Assembly (NCBI GenBank): GCA_948144175.1
Contig: CANXME010002558.1
Coordinates: forward strand, 124,001 to 188,000
Direction of reading: 5' to 3'
DNA from: Closterium sp. NIES-65
Taxonomy: Eukaryota > Streptophyta > Zygnematophyceae > Desmidiales > Closteriaceae
Length of the DNA: 64,000 nt
Shown here piece by piece: positions 11,740 through 23,522 of this stretch. Within the stretch, counting starts at the first letter, position 1. The number at the start of each line of letters is the position of its first letter. Below the pieces are notes generated by a model. That model was not told where the DNA came from. It was given only the letters and a program-made list of their open reading frames with translations, and did no database searches. The translations under genes and the position numbers were made by a program.

Positions 11740-12190
11740 CCACGAGGGACCGTGAAGGGGCCGCGAAGGGCGGCGACGGGGCCAAGAAGGGCGGCGACGG
11801 GGCCTTGAAGGGCGGCGACGAGGCCGAGACGGGCGGCGACAGGGCCGCAAAGGGCGGCGACGGGGCCGAGACGGGCGGCGACGGGGCCGCGAAGGGCGGC
11901 AACGGGGCCGAGAAGGGCGGCGACGGGGCCGAGAAGGGCGACCACGGGGCCGCAAAGGGCGGCGACGGGGCCGCAAAGGGCGGCGACGGGGCCGCAAAGG
12001 GCGGCGACGGGGCCGAGACGGGCGGCGACGAGGCTGCGAAGGGCGGCGACGGGGCCGAGAAGGTGCCGCGAGGGGCCTCGAAGAGCGGCGACGGGGCCGC
12101 GAAGGGCGGCGACGGGGCCGCGAAGGGGCCGCGAGGGGCCACGAAGGGGCCGCGAGGGGCTCGAAGGGGCCGCGAAGGGCCGTGAGAGGG
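11740..12190 (-). repeat. 21-bp minisatellite in the leader of copia D
   Basis: About twenty copies of a 21-base unit based on GGGCGGCGACGGGGCCGAGA (plus strand), with the last bases varying. The array lies between the primer-binding site and the gag start. The unit is a multiple of three and stop-free in several frames, so Pro/Ala- and Gly/Asp-rich open frames on both strands are by-products. The plus strand is rich in GGGGCC, so the sense RNA would be C-rich. Confidence 0.88.
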
Positions 12191-12388
12191 GCCGTGAGGG
12201 GCCGTGAGAGGGGCCGCTACGGGGCCGTAAGGGAGCGCGATGGGCCGCTAAGGGCATGGGACGCGACGGGAGGGTAAGCACACGGGGCGCGACTCGGGCA
12301 GGGGCGAAGCGCGCTCCGGGCAGGAGAAAAAAAAAGATTTTCGGTTGGCCCTAGGAAACGTTCCCACTAGGGAACCTGCTCTATACCA

Positions 12389-12495
12389 TGTCAAAGAACG
12401 AGGAATGGATGCACTAGGAAACATGTGGGTACAAGTAGGCAAACCTAAAAGTGTTGTACCCCATATTGTCTACCCCACTACAGCCTACACAGACA
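12389..12495 (-). repeat. 5' LTR of copia D
   Basis: Plus-strand reading TGTCAAAGAACG...ACAGACA. It is slightly shorter than its partner at the outer end. Inward on the minus strand follows TGGTATAGAGCAGGTTCCC, a diverged initiator-Met primer-binding site. ATCGG at 12496-12500 mirrors ATTGG at 5146-5150. Confidence 0.8.
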
Positions 12496-12500
12496 ATCGG

Positions 12501-14977
12501 CACCCCCCACGTTCGCCGAACCAATGGACATCAACAAATACAATGCGAAGCAACAGCCAACAAAATGCGAATTTTGCGGCGCAGCGGGACATCAATTTTT
12601 GTCATGCTACCAGATGAAAAAAGCGCGTGCGGTACTGCTAGGCAGCAACAGTGGAGCACCCCCGAAGTAAAAAAACGAGAATCGTCAGTAGCCGCGGATC
12701 GACCTGGCGATCGCGTAAAGATCCGAAAGGCAAAAAAGGGCGACGACGTCGCGACTTCGGAGCGGGTGAAAAAAGGAGAAAATAATGGCGCGAATATAAA
12801 ACGTCACGACCGGCCAGCATCAGGGGATATCGCAGAGGCGAATGGAGGCTGCGCAAAAAAAGACTCTGCACCGACCGGGAAACTCCAGCCGAACACCCAC
12901 GAAAGTAAGAATTCGTTAGAAGTATCCTATAAAGATACTCTAAAGAAAAATATTGCTTCTCGTGGTTTTCAAGCCTTTGAGAAATTCAGGGGAGATTTAG
13001 AGGCCAAGAAAAAGCCTCTAGAGGTTATTCAGTTACTTGAGAAGTTGGGCAGAGTACTACGGAGCGTAGAAAAGGGTCGTGCGTTCCGTGGAGTTAATAT
13101 TCTCTCCCCGCAGCATAGTGTTTAGGCCCCCCGTTGCCCACAGGTGAAGCCTACACAGCTGCAAAGGCTTAGAGGAAAATTCTAGGCTCAGGAGAAGTTA
13201 TACAAGCCTTGGAAAAATCCTCCTACCCCCCATGTGAAGTTGGAAGTGAAAAGTGCTGAGTCAGGTATAGGAAATAGGGAAGATATTCAGTTTGATGTAC
13301 CCTATGTTCCTATTAAGGAGACCCTCTTTGACTACTCAGCGCAGCAGGCACCACTACTCCTCGAGGTCTTATGCAAAGCACGACGCCTCCAGGCACTGGT
13401 GGACAGTGGTGCATCTCACTAAGTGCGTGACCGCGGGACGTTGGAGAAAATTGGGGAACCTTCCGAGGAGACCAAGTTCACGGCAACGATGGTGGACGGT
13501 ACAAAACTTCCCATCCACAGCGAAGCATCACTGCAGCTGCACATAGGGGCGCTGAGGTGGAAGCCGACGTTGCCGATCATGAACATCAAAGGTTCAGATT
13601 TCAAGATGGGATTTCTTGAAGCGGTTCAACCCCGAGATCGATTGGGTCAACAGGAAGGTGTGCATCTACAACAACGGGAAGCGGATAGCACTACGAAGCT
13701 GGACGGATACGGGGAACGTTCCTGAAACGACACTAACACGGTTTGAACAGACAGTGAACGAGAGTAACACGGGATACCTAGCACTGGTTATGGCAGCAGC
13801 AGAGGAGGAGAAGCTGAGTACGGAGCTACCTGCGGCAGTGAAGGAGGTCTTGGAGCAGTACAAGGATATAATGCCCGACGACCTACCTGGAGGCGTACCT
13901 CCGGCACGCACCCACGAGCACGAGATCGTGGAGGAACCAGGTGCGAAACCCGTCTCACGTGCACCATACCAACTGAGTCCGACCGAGCTGACAGACATGA
14001 AGGAACAGGTAGAGTATCTACTGGACAGACAACTGATCCGCCCATCCACCTCTCCCTACGGTGCACCCGTCCTCTTTACTCCAAATCCAGACGAGAGTCT
14101 ACGGATGTGCATCGACTACCGTGCACTGAACAAACAGACAGTTAAAAACAAATACCCCACTGAACAAACGCACCAGCAATGTTTCAGGCGGAGATGAATC
14201 ACATCTTACGACCCCTGCTGGACGAGTGCATAGTGGTGCACCTCGACGACATTCTTATCTACTCCAACAACATGAAGGAGCACGTGGACCATCGGCAGAA
14301 GGTGTTCGGGATCCTGCGGGAAAACAAGTTCTACGTGAAGTTATCGAAGATCGACTTCGCCCTGAAGTAGGTGCAGTTTCTCGGGCACATGGTGAGTGCC
14401 GAGGGCGTACACATGGACCCGCGGAAGATCGAAGAAGTCAAGAAGTGGAAAATACCGGAGAACGTGAAGGAGTTGCAGCAGTTCCTAGGCTTCGCCAACT
14501 ACTACAACAGGTTCGTGCCGTAGTACACTAAGATTGCACCACCACTGACCCACCTATTGAAAAAAGATACGCCCTACAAATGGGATACGCCTCATCAGCA
14601 AGCCATGGAGTAGTTACAGATAGCACTGACGACAGCACCAGTACTCATCCTACCGGACCCAGACAAGGACTACGTAGTTGAAGCAGACGCTAGTGACCAG
14701 GCAGTTGGAGATGTACTAATGCAAGATCACGGGAACGGTTTACAACCTATTGCCTACCTCAATAAGAAGCTACACGGAGCAGAACTGAACTACCCCATAC
14801 ACGATAAGGAAGCCTTAGCCATAGTTGCAGCCTTCAAGGCGTGGAGGTGTTACCTAGAGGGAGCCAAAACTACAGTCTATACTGACCACTGCAGTCTCAA
14901 ATACCTGAAGTCGCAGCCGACGCTCTCACGACGACAGGTGCGGAAGGTGGAATTTTTGGAAACTCACTTCCACTACG
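12501..14977 (+). pseudogene. gypsy B zinc knuckle, protease, RT and RNase H
   Basis: After copia D the B element resumes with a zinc knuckle around 12566-12607 (CEFCGAAGHQFLSC, the classic C-x2-C-x4-H-x4-C). A basic, Lys-rich stretch follows. The aspartic protease motif ALVDSGASH is at about 13396-13422. Reverse transcriptase covers about 13800-14560, with [17 protein letters not shown] and the active-site region VVHLDDILIYS near 14232-14264. RNase H follows (KEALAIVAAFKAWRCYLEG, TDHCSLKYLKSQP), up to the insertion of copia C at 14983. The order and motifs are those of Ty3/gypsy. The region is broken in several places. Confidence 0.88.
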
Positions 14978-14982
14978 ACATC
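14978..14982. repeat. target-site duplication of copia C (left copy)
   Basis: ACATC here is repeated exactly at 21857-21861, on the other side of copia C. A 5-bp duplication is the norm for copia elements. Confidence 0.9.
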
Positions 14983-15113
14983 TGAGAGAAGTTGAACGAG
15001 AATGAATGCACTATGAAAGAGTTGGTTACAAGTACTAACCCTAATTGGGTTGTACCCAATATGGGCTACCCCACTACAGCCTACACAAAAGCATAAGCTA
15101 TAATGTTCTGACA
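14983..15113 (-). repeat. 3' LTR of copia C
   Basis: 131 bp, TGAGAGAAGTTG...GTTCTGACA in plus reading. It is adjacent to ACCCCTATAGG, the polypurine tract on the minus strand. It differs at 3 of 131 sites from the LTR at 21726-21856. Confidence 0.93.
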
Positions 15114-15333
15114 CACCCCTATAGGCAAAGTGGGGGAGAATAAGGGGTCACAAGACCAGTCAAGCAAAGCAAAGCAAAGCAAGCTCGGGGTGGATCACAA
15201 AGTCACCACACAGTCCGAGCACAAGGTCAAGGCCACAAGGCCAGTTCACATGCAAGAGTGCACATATATATATATATATATAACACTAAACAAGCAAGAG
15301 CAGGTATATATATATGCAAGAGTACAAGTAAGA

Positions 15334-18300
15334 TCAAGAGGTGAGCAAGTGAGGTAAGACAGGTACAAGTCCCAGCTGAGTGCAGAAGCGCTGATGATCA
15401 TAAGGCGGAAGTGCCTTAGTGAAAACATCAGCAGTGTTGGCCTCAGAGGCCACGTACGCAGGTCGCAACTGACCACGCTGCTGAAGCTCACGAGCAAGAA
15501 AGTAGCGGAGAGCAATGTGCTTCGTTCTGTGCTCCAGGCGCTGCTCTCGACACAAGGCCAGCATGGCCTTGTTGTCTACGTACAGCACTAGAGGAGAACG
15601 AGGCGGCTCTCCAAGGTCAGTCAGCAGGTAGGTGAGCCAGCGAAGCTCCTGAGCAGCCATGGCCCCGGCGTAGATCTCAGCCTCACAACTGGAGCCGAGA
15701 ACAGAAGACGAGCAAATAGCCCGCCACGAAACAGAGCCGGAACCAAGACTGAAGGTGTAACCCTGTGACGACCGCTGAGTAGCCTGGTCGTCAGCCCAAG
15801 AAGCGTCCGCGTGCCCAGTGAGGACCACTGGAATCCGCCCTCCAAGCACTAGCCCCATGCCCGACGTACTGCACAAGTAGCGCAACACCCTCTTCGCTGC
15901 AGCCATGTGCTCTGGTCGGTGTCTCCCAGGAGCAACATAGCGTGCAAGAATGCTAAGAGGGTGTGCAAGGTCAGGTCGTGTGCAGGTCATCAGGTACATG
16001 AGGCAGCCAACAAGCTCTTGGTACGGGCCACTCGACTCTACGGACTCATCCGAAGGCAGAGCTGAGACCGAGTGGCGAGTAGACAGAGGAGTGGCCTGAG
16101 GCGAGGAGTACGTGAAGTCGAAGCGCTGAAGGACCTGCTGCACCATGTGTGACTGAGTCAAGGTAATGGTGCGTCGTGCTCTGTCCCGAGTGATCTGCAA
16201 GCCAAGGTAGCTGCGCAGTTCACCCAGGTCTGTGCACGTGGTCTGAAAGTAGTCAACTCCCTGCCGCTGACTGAAGCCACGAGCCACGTAGCGCGCCTTG
16301 AAGACAGGCGGAGAGCCCGGCGGCCGCTTCACCCTGAAGATCCACATGCCACTGACGATGTTCGCCCCACGAGGGGGAACCGCGTCAACGTAGGTGCCTG
16401 TGGACTTCCAGGAAGCCATCTTTGCATCCACAGCTGCCTGCCACTGAGAGGAGTAGGGACCCTCTACGGCCTCCGCGTAAGAGCGCGGAGTCGGGATGTC
16501 TAGTGCATCCGGGTCTCCCTCAGGGGCAAGTAGTACGGACGCGAGATGAGGTGAAGCAGCAGCCAGACACTGGAACTCCTCGTGCCTGTCCTCAAGGACG
16601 TCCGTGCCAAGAGCACACTCACCCCCGACGGACGAAGGACAGACAGACGCATACTCAGCAACAAGACTGGCAGCGTAGTCTAGACGACAGCGAGCAGCAA
16701 AGTCGACGAGCTCAGCAACAAGCGGAGACGCAGCAGTGGACTCAAAAGAGGGGTCAGTGACGACAGTAGCAAGGAGACGCGTGACAGTAGGATTGGCAGT
16801 ACGGAGAGAGTCTGACTCTGGGTCGGCAAGTGCAGGAAGAGAGGACTCAGGAGGAGAAGGCAAAGGGGCACGCAGAGGAGCAGTGGACGGACGCAGAGAC
16901 ATCCGGTGGGTGCCAGGGACAGGAGGAGGACGCTGACGCGAACCGCGACCACTAGTGCGAGCAGCACGAACAGGCGACGCGGGACGAGACGCAGGTTCAC
17001 GACGCTCAGCAAGACCTCCAGTAGGACCAGTGTAAGGAGAGGGAGCAGGAAGTGGGGAGTCGGGCGCTAACTGTGACTATGACTGGACAGGCGGTGGACA
17101 CTCTACAGGAGGAGAAAGACCAAGAACCTGCTGCAGGGGCCGAACGAAGTACGGCCGAGGCCGTGCAGCAACTCCTGACACAGCAGGGACAGCACCAGCA
17201 CCCTCAGCGGCAGCACCAGCGCCAACAGCACCTCCAGCGGCAGGACCTCCAGCAGCACCAGCAGCACCCGCAGCAGGACCACCGCCAGGAAGGACAGCAG
17301 CAGTCTCAGCACCAACACCCTCAGTAGCTCCAGCGCCAGGCGGACCCGAAGGCCCAGGAGCCCCGGGACCGGCGGCACAAGTACCCTCAGCGGCCGAAGA
17401 AGCTCCAGCTCCAGCAGTACGCCTCCAGCGGCGAGCAAACCACTCGCGCAGCTCCTGTGGAGAGAGTGGCTCCCGCCGAGACGAAGCACCCGGAGAGTCT
17501 CCAGGCCCCGCACCGCCAGACGCCAGAAGGGGAGGTCCAGTGGCCACAGGCTCCGCAACTCCAGGCTCAGCAGCACCCCCTGGCTCAGCAGCTCCTGACG
17601 TAGCACCCCCACGCTCAGCACCCCCAGTCGCAGCACCCCCAGGCTCAGCACCCCCAGACTCAGCACTCCCAGGCTCAGCACCCGCAGCAGTACCAGAGTC
17701 ACCATCAACCTCGACCGGCCCGACTGCGTCTACCTGGGACACACCTGAAGGGGCAGGACCCTGAGGGGGAAGGGGGTCTACCTGGGGGGGACCTGGCACA
17801 AGGAAGTGCGGTGGCGGGGGGAGGGAAGGAGTGCGGTAGGGGAAGAGGCGGTAGAAGGGGAGTGACTCGTCGAACGTGACGTCCTGGGAGGACAGAACAC
17901 GACGAGAGGAGGGGTGGTAGAACTGCCACCCTGGGGCGTCAGGGGGGAAGCCTAGGAAGACACAGGGAGCAGCACGAGGGGACAGCTTGTCCGCAGAAAA
18001 GTCGCGAACAAACGCCCGAGATCCCCAGACACGGAACGCAGACGCATCGCCGACCTTCCCCGTCCACAGAAGAGCTGGGGAGGTCTCCGGCCGGGACACC
18101 CTGGGGTGAAGGTTGATCTGATGCGCCGCGTACCGAACCGCAAACGGCCACAGAAAATGGGGGGCAGCCGCATGCATCATGGACGTACGAGCGACGTCCA
18201 TGACCATGCCAATGCGGCGCTCAGCAATCCCATTTTGCTGTGGAGAGTCCGGAAGCGTAAAGGTCTGGCGGATGCCTCGTGCACGACAGTAGGCTCGCAG

Positions 18301-20679
18301 AAGGCCAGAGTAGAACCCTCCACTTCGGTCAGAGTGCAGACGCAGGACACGAAAGTCCGAGCCGAAGCTCCTCCTGAGCTGGAGACGAGCTGCGCGGATC
18401 CAGTCGATCAACACCTCAGTGACATCACCCTTGCTGCGCAAGGGGAAGACTGTGTTGTAACGCGAGTAGTCGTCAACCACCAGCAGGAAGTAGCGCTCGT
18501 GACCCTGTCCACGGACGCGGGCCGGGCCCCACACGTCCATGTGAAGCGTCTGCAGAGGAGCCTCTGTCGGGGGAAACTGGGAGGAGTGAGGGGCAGCCCG
18601 GAGCCGCCCCTCGACACAGGGGACACAGGAAGGTCCTGGCCCCGAAGGAAGGGGAGGGAGAGACCGGGGGAGAGCATAGACAAGGACACGGGAAGCCATG
18701 CCCCGAAGACGAGGCAAGGAGGGGTGGCCAAGACGGTGGTGCCACAGGAGAGTCTCGTGAGAGAGGAGGCAACACGAGCAGGGGGCAGACTCAGGACCAG
18801 ACCTGGACGCAGCAGCAAACACCTGACCCGACGCAGCTACCTGGCCAGACGCAGGGACAGGAGGAGACTCAGTGGTCAGGGTGTAGAGACTCGACACCGT
18901 CCGACGCGAAAACGTGGCCAGGTGTCGGCCTGTGCGGGCGTCCGAGCAGTGGGTCACCCGCTGACTCGCAGGAGTAAACTGGTGAACCCCCCCATCTTGC
19001 AGGTCAGCACCACTCACCAAGTTCCTCGAGAACGAGGGGAGGTACAGACCAGACAGGGTGCCCGAGGGGGTAGCCGGACACGGGAGGACAGTGGAGAAGT
19101 GAGAGAGGACAAGGCCCCCAGAGGGGTCAGCCAGGGAGACTGCAACCGGCCGACCAAGCGGCGTGAGTGTGGTGCGGTCTCGAAAGAAGGAGCGAGAAGC
19201 CCCTGAGTCAAGTGTGAAAGTGAGGGAGGCCGAAGCCGACGCACTACCTGAGAGCGCAGCCTCACCAGTACCTGCGAGCGCAGACGCACTGGCACCTAGA
19301 GCAGCAGCCTCACAAGCACCTAGCGCAGCAGTACCAATGCCCGGGTCGGGCGGGAAACACCGGTAACAGTCACCCTCATCACTAATAGTCACAGCATACA
19401 TGGCAGCAAGGATAGCATCAAATTCAAGATCAAAGATAGCTACGCCAGCCCTAGACAGCTCTCCCCAGCGGGGAATCTCACTAGCCTCGGGGAACTGCTG
19501 ACGCCAAGCGTCCGTCAGGCGGCCAAAGCAGCGCTGGGTGGGGTGGGCACCCCCACACTGCTCACCCGCGCGGTCGCCGGAACGAAGGACGTAGGTGCAC
19601 GGACCAAAACCCCCACCACGCTGACGCTGCGCGTACCACTCACGGAGCTGCTGAGGCGGGGGGATGTCCCGAGAACGCTGCTGCTGCTGCTGCTGGCGCT
19701 GACCACCACCAGAGCCGCTCCGCTGCGGGGCACCACCCCGACCAGCTCCACCCCCTCCGCCACCGCCGCCTCCACCTCCGCTGCCGCCACCACCATCACC
19801 ACCCCCGCCACCACTCCCTCCGCCACCCCCACTCCCTCCGCCGCCTCCACCGCCACCTCCACCGCCCCCGCCAGCTCCACCCGCGCCCTTGCCCCCCTTT
19901 CCCTTGCCAGGTCGGCGTCTCCTGCTAGGGGCAGACGCCGCGCCGACCGACTCAAGACCAAGCAGGTCGGCAGCAGCAGCAGAGGCAACAGAGGGCAGTA
20001 GGGGGGAAGGAGAACACCCCTCAAAGATGGGGGTGCGAGGGTCACCCCGAGAGGCTCCTACAGCGACGATGCTCTTCTCCGCCGCCAGGAGGGCCTTCTC
20101 GAGGAGGTCAACAGTGAGAGTGGTGGGACAGACAGAGAGAAAGTGGTCCCTGACTACGCGAAGGGAGTCAGGGAGGCGTGTGACTATGTAATAGAGAGCG
20201 ATGTACATGGGGGGAGGGTTCTTGGCGCAGAACTCAGCAGGAAGTGCGGCGCGGTAGCGAGTGTCACTAGTGCGGAGGTGCGTAATGAGGTTGGCGACTG
20301 TGGGAAAGGCAGCAAGGTCAGGAAAGAGGTACGGTAGTTTGAGGCGGCTCAGTGCAGCAGTGGCAGGAGAAGAGTAGCGCGCAACTACAGCGTCGTACAA
20401 GGTCTGAGCACTCTTGTACTGACTAAAGTGCGCGCGCTCAGTGGTAGGCAGGTGGCGACGCACAGCAAGACGTGCAGCAGCATCGCGGGTGGCCCACTGA
20501 GAGCGAACAGTGGGGTCAGTGTCAGTAGCAAGGGCAGGAGAGGCGCCAGAGGTGAGGTCAAAGAGAGAAAGACCGTCCGTCCTATCGCACTGTAAAAACA
20601 GCTGCAGGTCGTCGACCTAGACCTCAAAGTCAATGGCTCGACCCTCAGCGTCAAAAGTGAGGACACTAGGGGTAGCCAT
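15334..20679 (-). pseudogene. gag-pol coding region of copia C
   Basis: It reads from MATPSVLTF-like gag at 20679 leftward. A capsid-like UBN2 segment is followed by a very Gly-rich tract (about 19750-19900) and the knuckle CTYVLRSGDRAGEQCGG..HPTQRC (about 19530-19605). Then come protease TLDSGASRSFF (about 19190-19225), integrase HHRLGHPS (about 18720) and QQNGIAERR (about 18215), and the Pro/Gly/Ala linker. Parts of RT with SYLGLQITRDRARR follow, then RNase H with GHADASWADDQ and YVDNKAMLAL. Only the broken remains of the polyprotein are present. Confidence 0.88.
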
Positions 20680-20756
20680 GACGACGATAGACTAGCAGTG
20701 CAAGCAGTAGGGGAAGTGCACGCAGTGAGAGTGGGGCTGCGCTCACCGGACAGGGC

Positions 20757-21600
20757 AGGTCGGGCGGCTCGGTAGTAGGGCGGCTCGGCTGCTGGGCGGC
20801 TCGGCGGCTGGGCGGCTGGGCGGCTCGGCGCTCGGCTGCTGGGCGGCTCGGCTGCACAGCGGCTCGGCTGCTGGGCGGCTCGGCTGAACGGCGGCTCGGC
20901 TGGTGGGCGGCCGGGGGGCTCTGCAGCTGGGCGGCCCGGCTCCTCCGGTACTCGGCGGCGCGGCGGTCGGCTGCTCGGGTGCACGCCGCAGGGTGGTGCT
21001 GCGGTCGGCGGCTCGGGTGGCGGGCAGGAGAGGAGAGTGGCAGGGCCGCAGCAGACGGGCGGCGGGGCCCCAGGTGCAGGGCGGCGGGGCCGCAGCAGAA
21101 GGGCGGCGGGGCCGGTAGAGTCGGGCGGCGGGGCCGCGAAGTGGGGCGGCGGGGCCGCGAGGTGTAGGGTGGCGGGGCCGCTAAAGCAGGGCGGCGGGGC
21201 CACGAAGTGTAGGGCGGCGGGGCCACTGAAGCAGGGCGGCGGGGCCGCTAAAGCAGGGCGACGGGGCCGCTAAGGAAGGGCGGCGGTGCCGCTAAAGCAG
21301 GGCGGCGGGGCCGCGAAATGAAGGGCGGCGGGGCCGAGAAAGCAGGGCGGCGGGGCCGCGAGGTGTAGGGCGGCGGGGCCGCTAAAGCAGGGCGGCGGGG
21401 CCACGAGGTGTAGGGCGGCGGGGCCGATAAAGCAGGGCGGCGGGGCCACGAAGTGTAGGGCGGCGGGGCCGCTAGGTGTAGGGCGGCGGGGCCGCTAAAG
21501 TAGGGCGGCGGGGCCGGGAAAGCAGGGCGGCGAGGCCGCGAATCAGGGGCGGCAGGGCCGCGACAGTAGGGCGGCAGGGCCGCTAGGGGAGGGAAGGCCG
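20757..21600 (-). repeat. GC-rich minisatellites in the leader of copia C
   Basis: There are two arrays. From 20757 to about 20960 units of about 20 bp contain GGGCGGCTCGGC. From about 21060 to 21600 some twenty units of 22-23 bp are based on GGGCGGCGGGGCCGCTAAAG, alternating with a version ending in GAAGTGTA. They lie between the primer-binding site and gag, as in the other family members, but the unit sequences differ from those of D, E, F and J. Confidence 0.88.
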
Positions 21601-21725
21601 CTAGGGCGGCTCGTCGAGTTAACAGCCCGAGGCGCGACTCGGGATGAGCGCGCTTCGGGCAGTAAAAAAAAGTCGAAGTGGTGGGCCCTAGGCGCAGTTC
21701 CCACAGGGGAACCTGCTTGATACCA

Positions 21726-21856
21726 TGAGAGAAGTTGAACGAGAATGAATGCACTATGAAAGAGTTGGGTACAAGTACTAACCCGAATTGGGTTGTACCC
21801 CATATGGGCTACCCCACTACAGCCTACACAAAAGCATAAGCTATAATGTTCTGACA
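21726..21856 (-). repeat. 5' LTR of copia C
   Basis: 131 bp, ending GTTCTGACA and followed by the ACATC duplication at 21857-21861. Inward on the minus strand, TGGTATCAAGCAGG is the presumed primer-binding site. Confidence 0.93.
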
Positions 21857-21861
21857 ACATC

Positions 21862-23250
21862 GTCTCCAAGCCCGGGCTACACAACAAGGCAGACGCGTTG
21901 AGACGCCCCGGTCATGTAGCAGGCATCCAGCTCGACGGGATGAACCCTCTGCTCAAGGGTATATTCAAACCAAGAAGAGATGGGTACTCCGTGGATGCAG
22001 AGATCGCTACACCATATACCAAGAAGCTGTTACAGTGGGAGAAAGACTTAGCTGTAAGAAAGGGTTCAGAAAAGATTTGGGTACCGAATTACGCCCTACT
22101 ACAGCACATTCTATTGGAGGAGTTTCACGACGTACCTTACGCGGGACATTTCGGGAGCAACAAGACGTTAGCAGGGATAGCAAAGTATTACTACTGGCCC
22201 GGGATGGCAGCAGACGTGCAGCAGTTCGTCACCTCATGCGACACGTGCCAGCGGATGAAGAGTAGCAAGCAGAAAAAAGCAGGGTTACTTCAGCCTCTAC
22301 CCGTAACGGAGCAGCCATGGCAAGTCGTTGGTCTCGACTTCATCACAAGACTTCCTGTCGACCTCACGGGGGCATGATTCCATCCTCATGGTGATTTACA
22401 AGTTCTCCAAAATGGGTCACTTCATCCCGACCAACGTCACAGCTACAGTTGAAACAACTGCTCGCCTCTTCTTTGACCGCATCATCACCATCCACGGCAT
22501 CTCCGCTACACTCATCTCAGACAGAGACCCCGAATTCACGAGTAAGTTCTGGAAGGAGCTCATGGGATTATTGGGGACCAAACTTGCGATGTCCTCAGCA
22601 TACCACCCACAGACTGACGGACAGACAGATCGACTCAATCAAGTGGTTGAACAGTTACTGCGCACAGCTTGCAAAGACGATGTCAGCCACTGGGACACAC
22701 AGTTACCAACCCTAGAGTTCGCTTACAACAACGCATCACATGCGGCTACAAGGAAAACTCCTTCCTGTGTTACGGACGGGAACCACTCACACCACAGCAG
22801 CCAACCACACCGGTACATGTCCAAGCCGCACACGACTTCGTCACCACCATGCAACAGCTATGGGAGAAGACTCACCGACGACTCACCACGATGCAGACCT
22901 CTCAGAAGCAGTATGCCCATTGACAACGACGAGATCACTCAGTAGCAGTCGAAGATCAAGTGCTTCTTGACACGCGCAACTTGAACCCTACAAGGACCCG
23001 AACCACCAGTTCCAGGGACGGCAGCTACCGCCACCACCACCTGTTCTCATACAAGATGAACCAGAGTATGAAGTGGAACGCATTCTCACTCATCGACACC
23101 GCGGCGGCAAGACCCTCGAGTTCGTGATCCGCTGGAAGGGATACGACCCCACTGAGGACAGTTGGGTTGCAGAAGCTGATATGGGCAACGCACGCCGTGC
23201 TCCCAAGGACTATCTTATCAAGCAGGGCGTATCTCATGCCACCCAGCTTT
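21862..23250 (+). pseudogene. gypsy B integrase and chromodomain
   Basis: Integrase zinc-binding region with H-x3-H (HDVPYAGHFGS, about 22127) and CDTCQRM (about 22237). The rve core includes LDFITRLP, LISDRDPEFTSKFW and AYHPQTDGQTD, up to about 22740. A C-terminal chromodomain lies at about 23063-23190 and reads EYEVERILTHRHRGGKT, then FVIRWKGYDPTEDSW. Chromodomains of this kind steer chromoviruses to marked chromatin. The run GAGGGGGAGGCG at 23251-23262 is the polypurine tract before the 3' LTR. The region is broken in places. Confidence 0.9.
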
Positions 23251-23262
23251 GAGGGGGAGGCG

Positions 23263-23522
23263 TGTGAGAGTACGACGGCTTATGCTGGCTTTGCTAGCTT
23301 GCCTAGACTTTATTATGCTATATCTAGCTTGGGATTTATTTATCATGCATAGATATGCTTGATTTCCTAGGCTTGATTTCGGGACGCTTCGTGACCCTCA
23401 GAGCATTCGCGTAACACCTGGGCTACATGCCTTGTGTCGAGCCTATATATAGCCTCGCCTTGTACCCAGGTGAATCATTCAATTCAAACTCTCTTTCTTG
23501 AGCTTGATTATAGATCCTCACA
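23263..23522 (+). repeat. LTR at the 3' end of gypsy B
   Basis: 260 bp from TGTGAGAGTACG to CCTCACA, directly after the polypurine tract. A TATA-like TATATATA lies at 23444-23451. The last 143 bp match the 5' LTR remnant at 4054-4196, with about 17 differences. Confidence 0.88.

Larger units (their letters stand above)
5151..12495 (-). mobile_element. Ty1/copia element D, broken, inserted in gypsy B gag
   Basis: Minus-strand copia element with LTRs at 5151-5276 and 12389-12495. They differ at about 4 of 106 aligned sites. Flanks ATTGG and ATCGG look like a 5-bp target duplication with one later change. From its 5' end (right): LTR, leader with a T-run and a 21-bp minisatellite, gag start at 11399, Gly-rich region about 10400-10620, knuckle about 10206-10277, protease, integrase about 8850-9530, Pro/Gly-rich linker, RT about 6300-6980 and RNase H about 5474-6000. 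It is broken, with about ten breaks. It is younger than B and slightly older than C. Confidence 0.92.
14983..21856 (-). mobile_element. Ty1/copia element C, broken, inserted in gypsy B pol
   Basis: Minus-strand copia with 131-bp LTRs at 14983-15113 and 21726-21856, differing at three sites, and a perfect ACATC duplication. It splits B between RNase H and integrase. Parts from the 5' end (right): LTR; a primer-binding site resembling initiator-Met; a leader with an A-run and GC-rich minisatellites (20757-21600); gag from 20679; integrase about 17900-18830; linker with pentapeptide repeats; RT; RNase H about 15334-15850. Most of the coding region is a long open frame. It is broken, with about four breaks. 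The low LTR divergence makes it a fairly young insertion, younger than D and B. Confidence 0.94.
3931..23522 (+). mobile_element. Ty3/gypsy chromovirus B, broken, with copia D and C nested inside
   Basis: An old gypsy element in four visible pieces: 5' LTR, leader and gag (3931-5150); zinc knuckle, protease, RT and RNase H (12501-14977); integrase and chromodomain (21862-23250); and 3' LTR (23263-23522). Removing copia D and C leaves about 5.4 kb, the usual chromovirus size. The order gag-PR-RT-RH-IN and a C-terminal chromodomain identify a chromovirus. Over the last 143 bp the two LTRs differ at about 17 sites (12%), so B is clearly older than its insertions. It is broken, with around ten or more breaks besides the two insertions. 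The outer end of the 5' LTR is lost against copia A, so no target duplication can be read. Confidence 0.9.

Noticed and set aside
11552-12281. Pro/Ala-rich minus-strand and Gly/Asp-rich plus-strand frames
   Set aside because: They are products of the 21-bp leader array of copia D, whose unit is a multiple of three and lacks stops.
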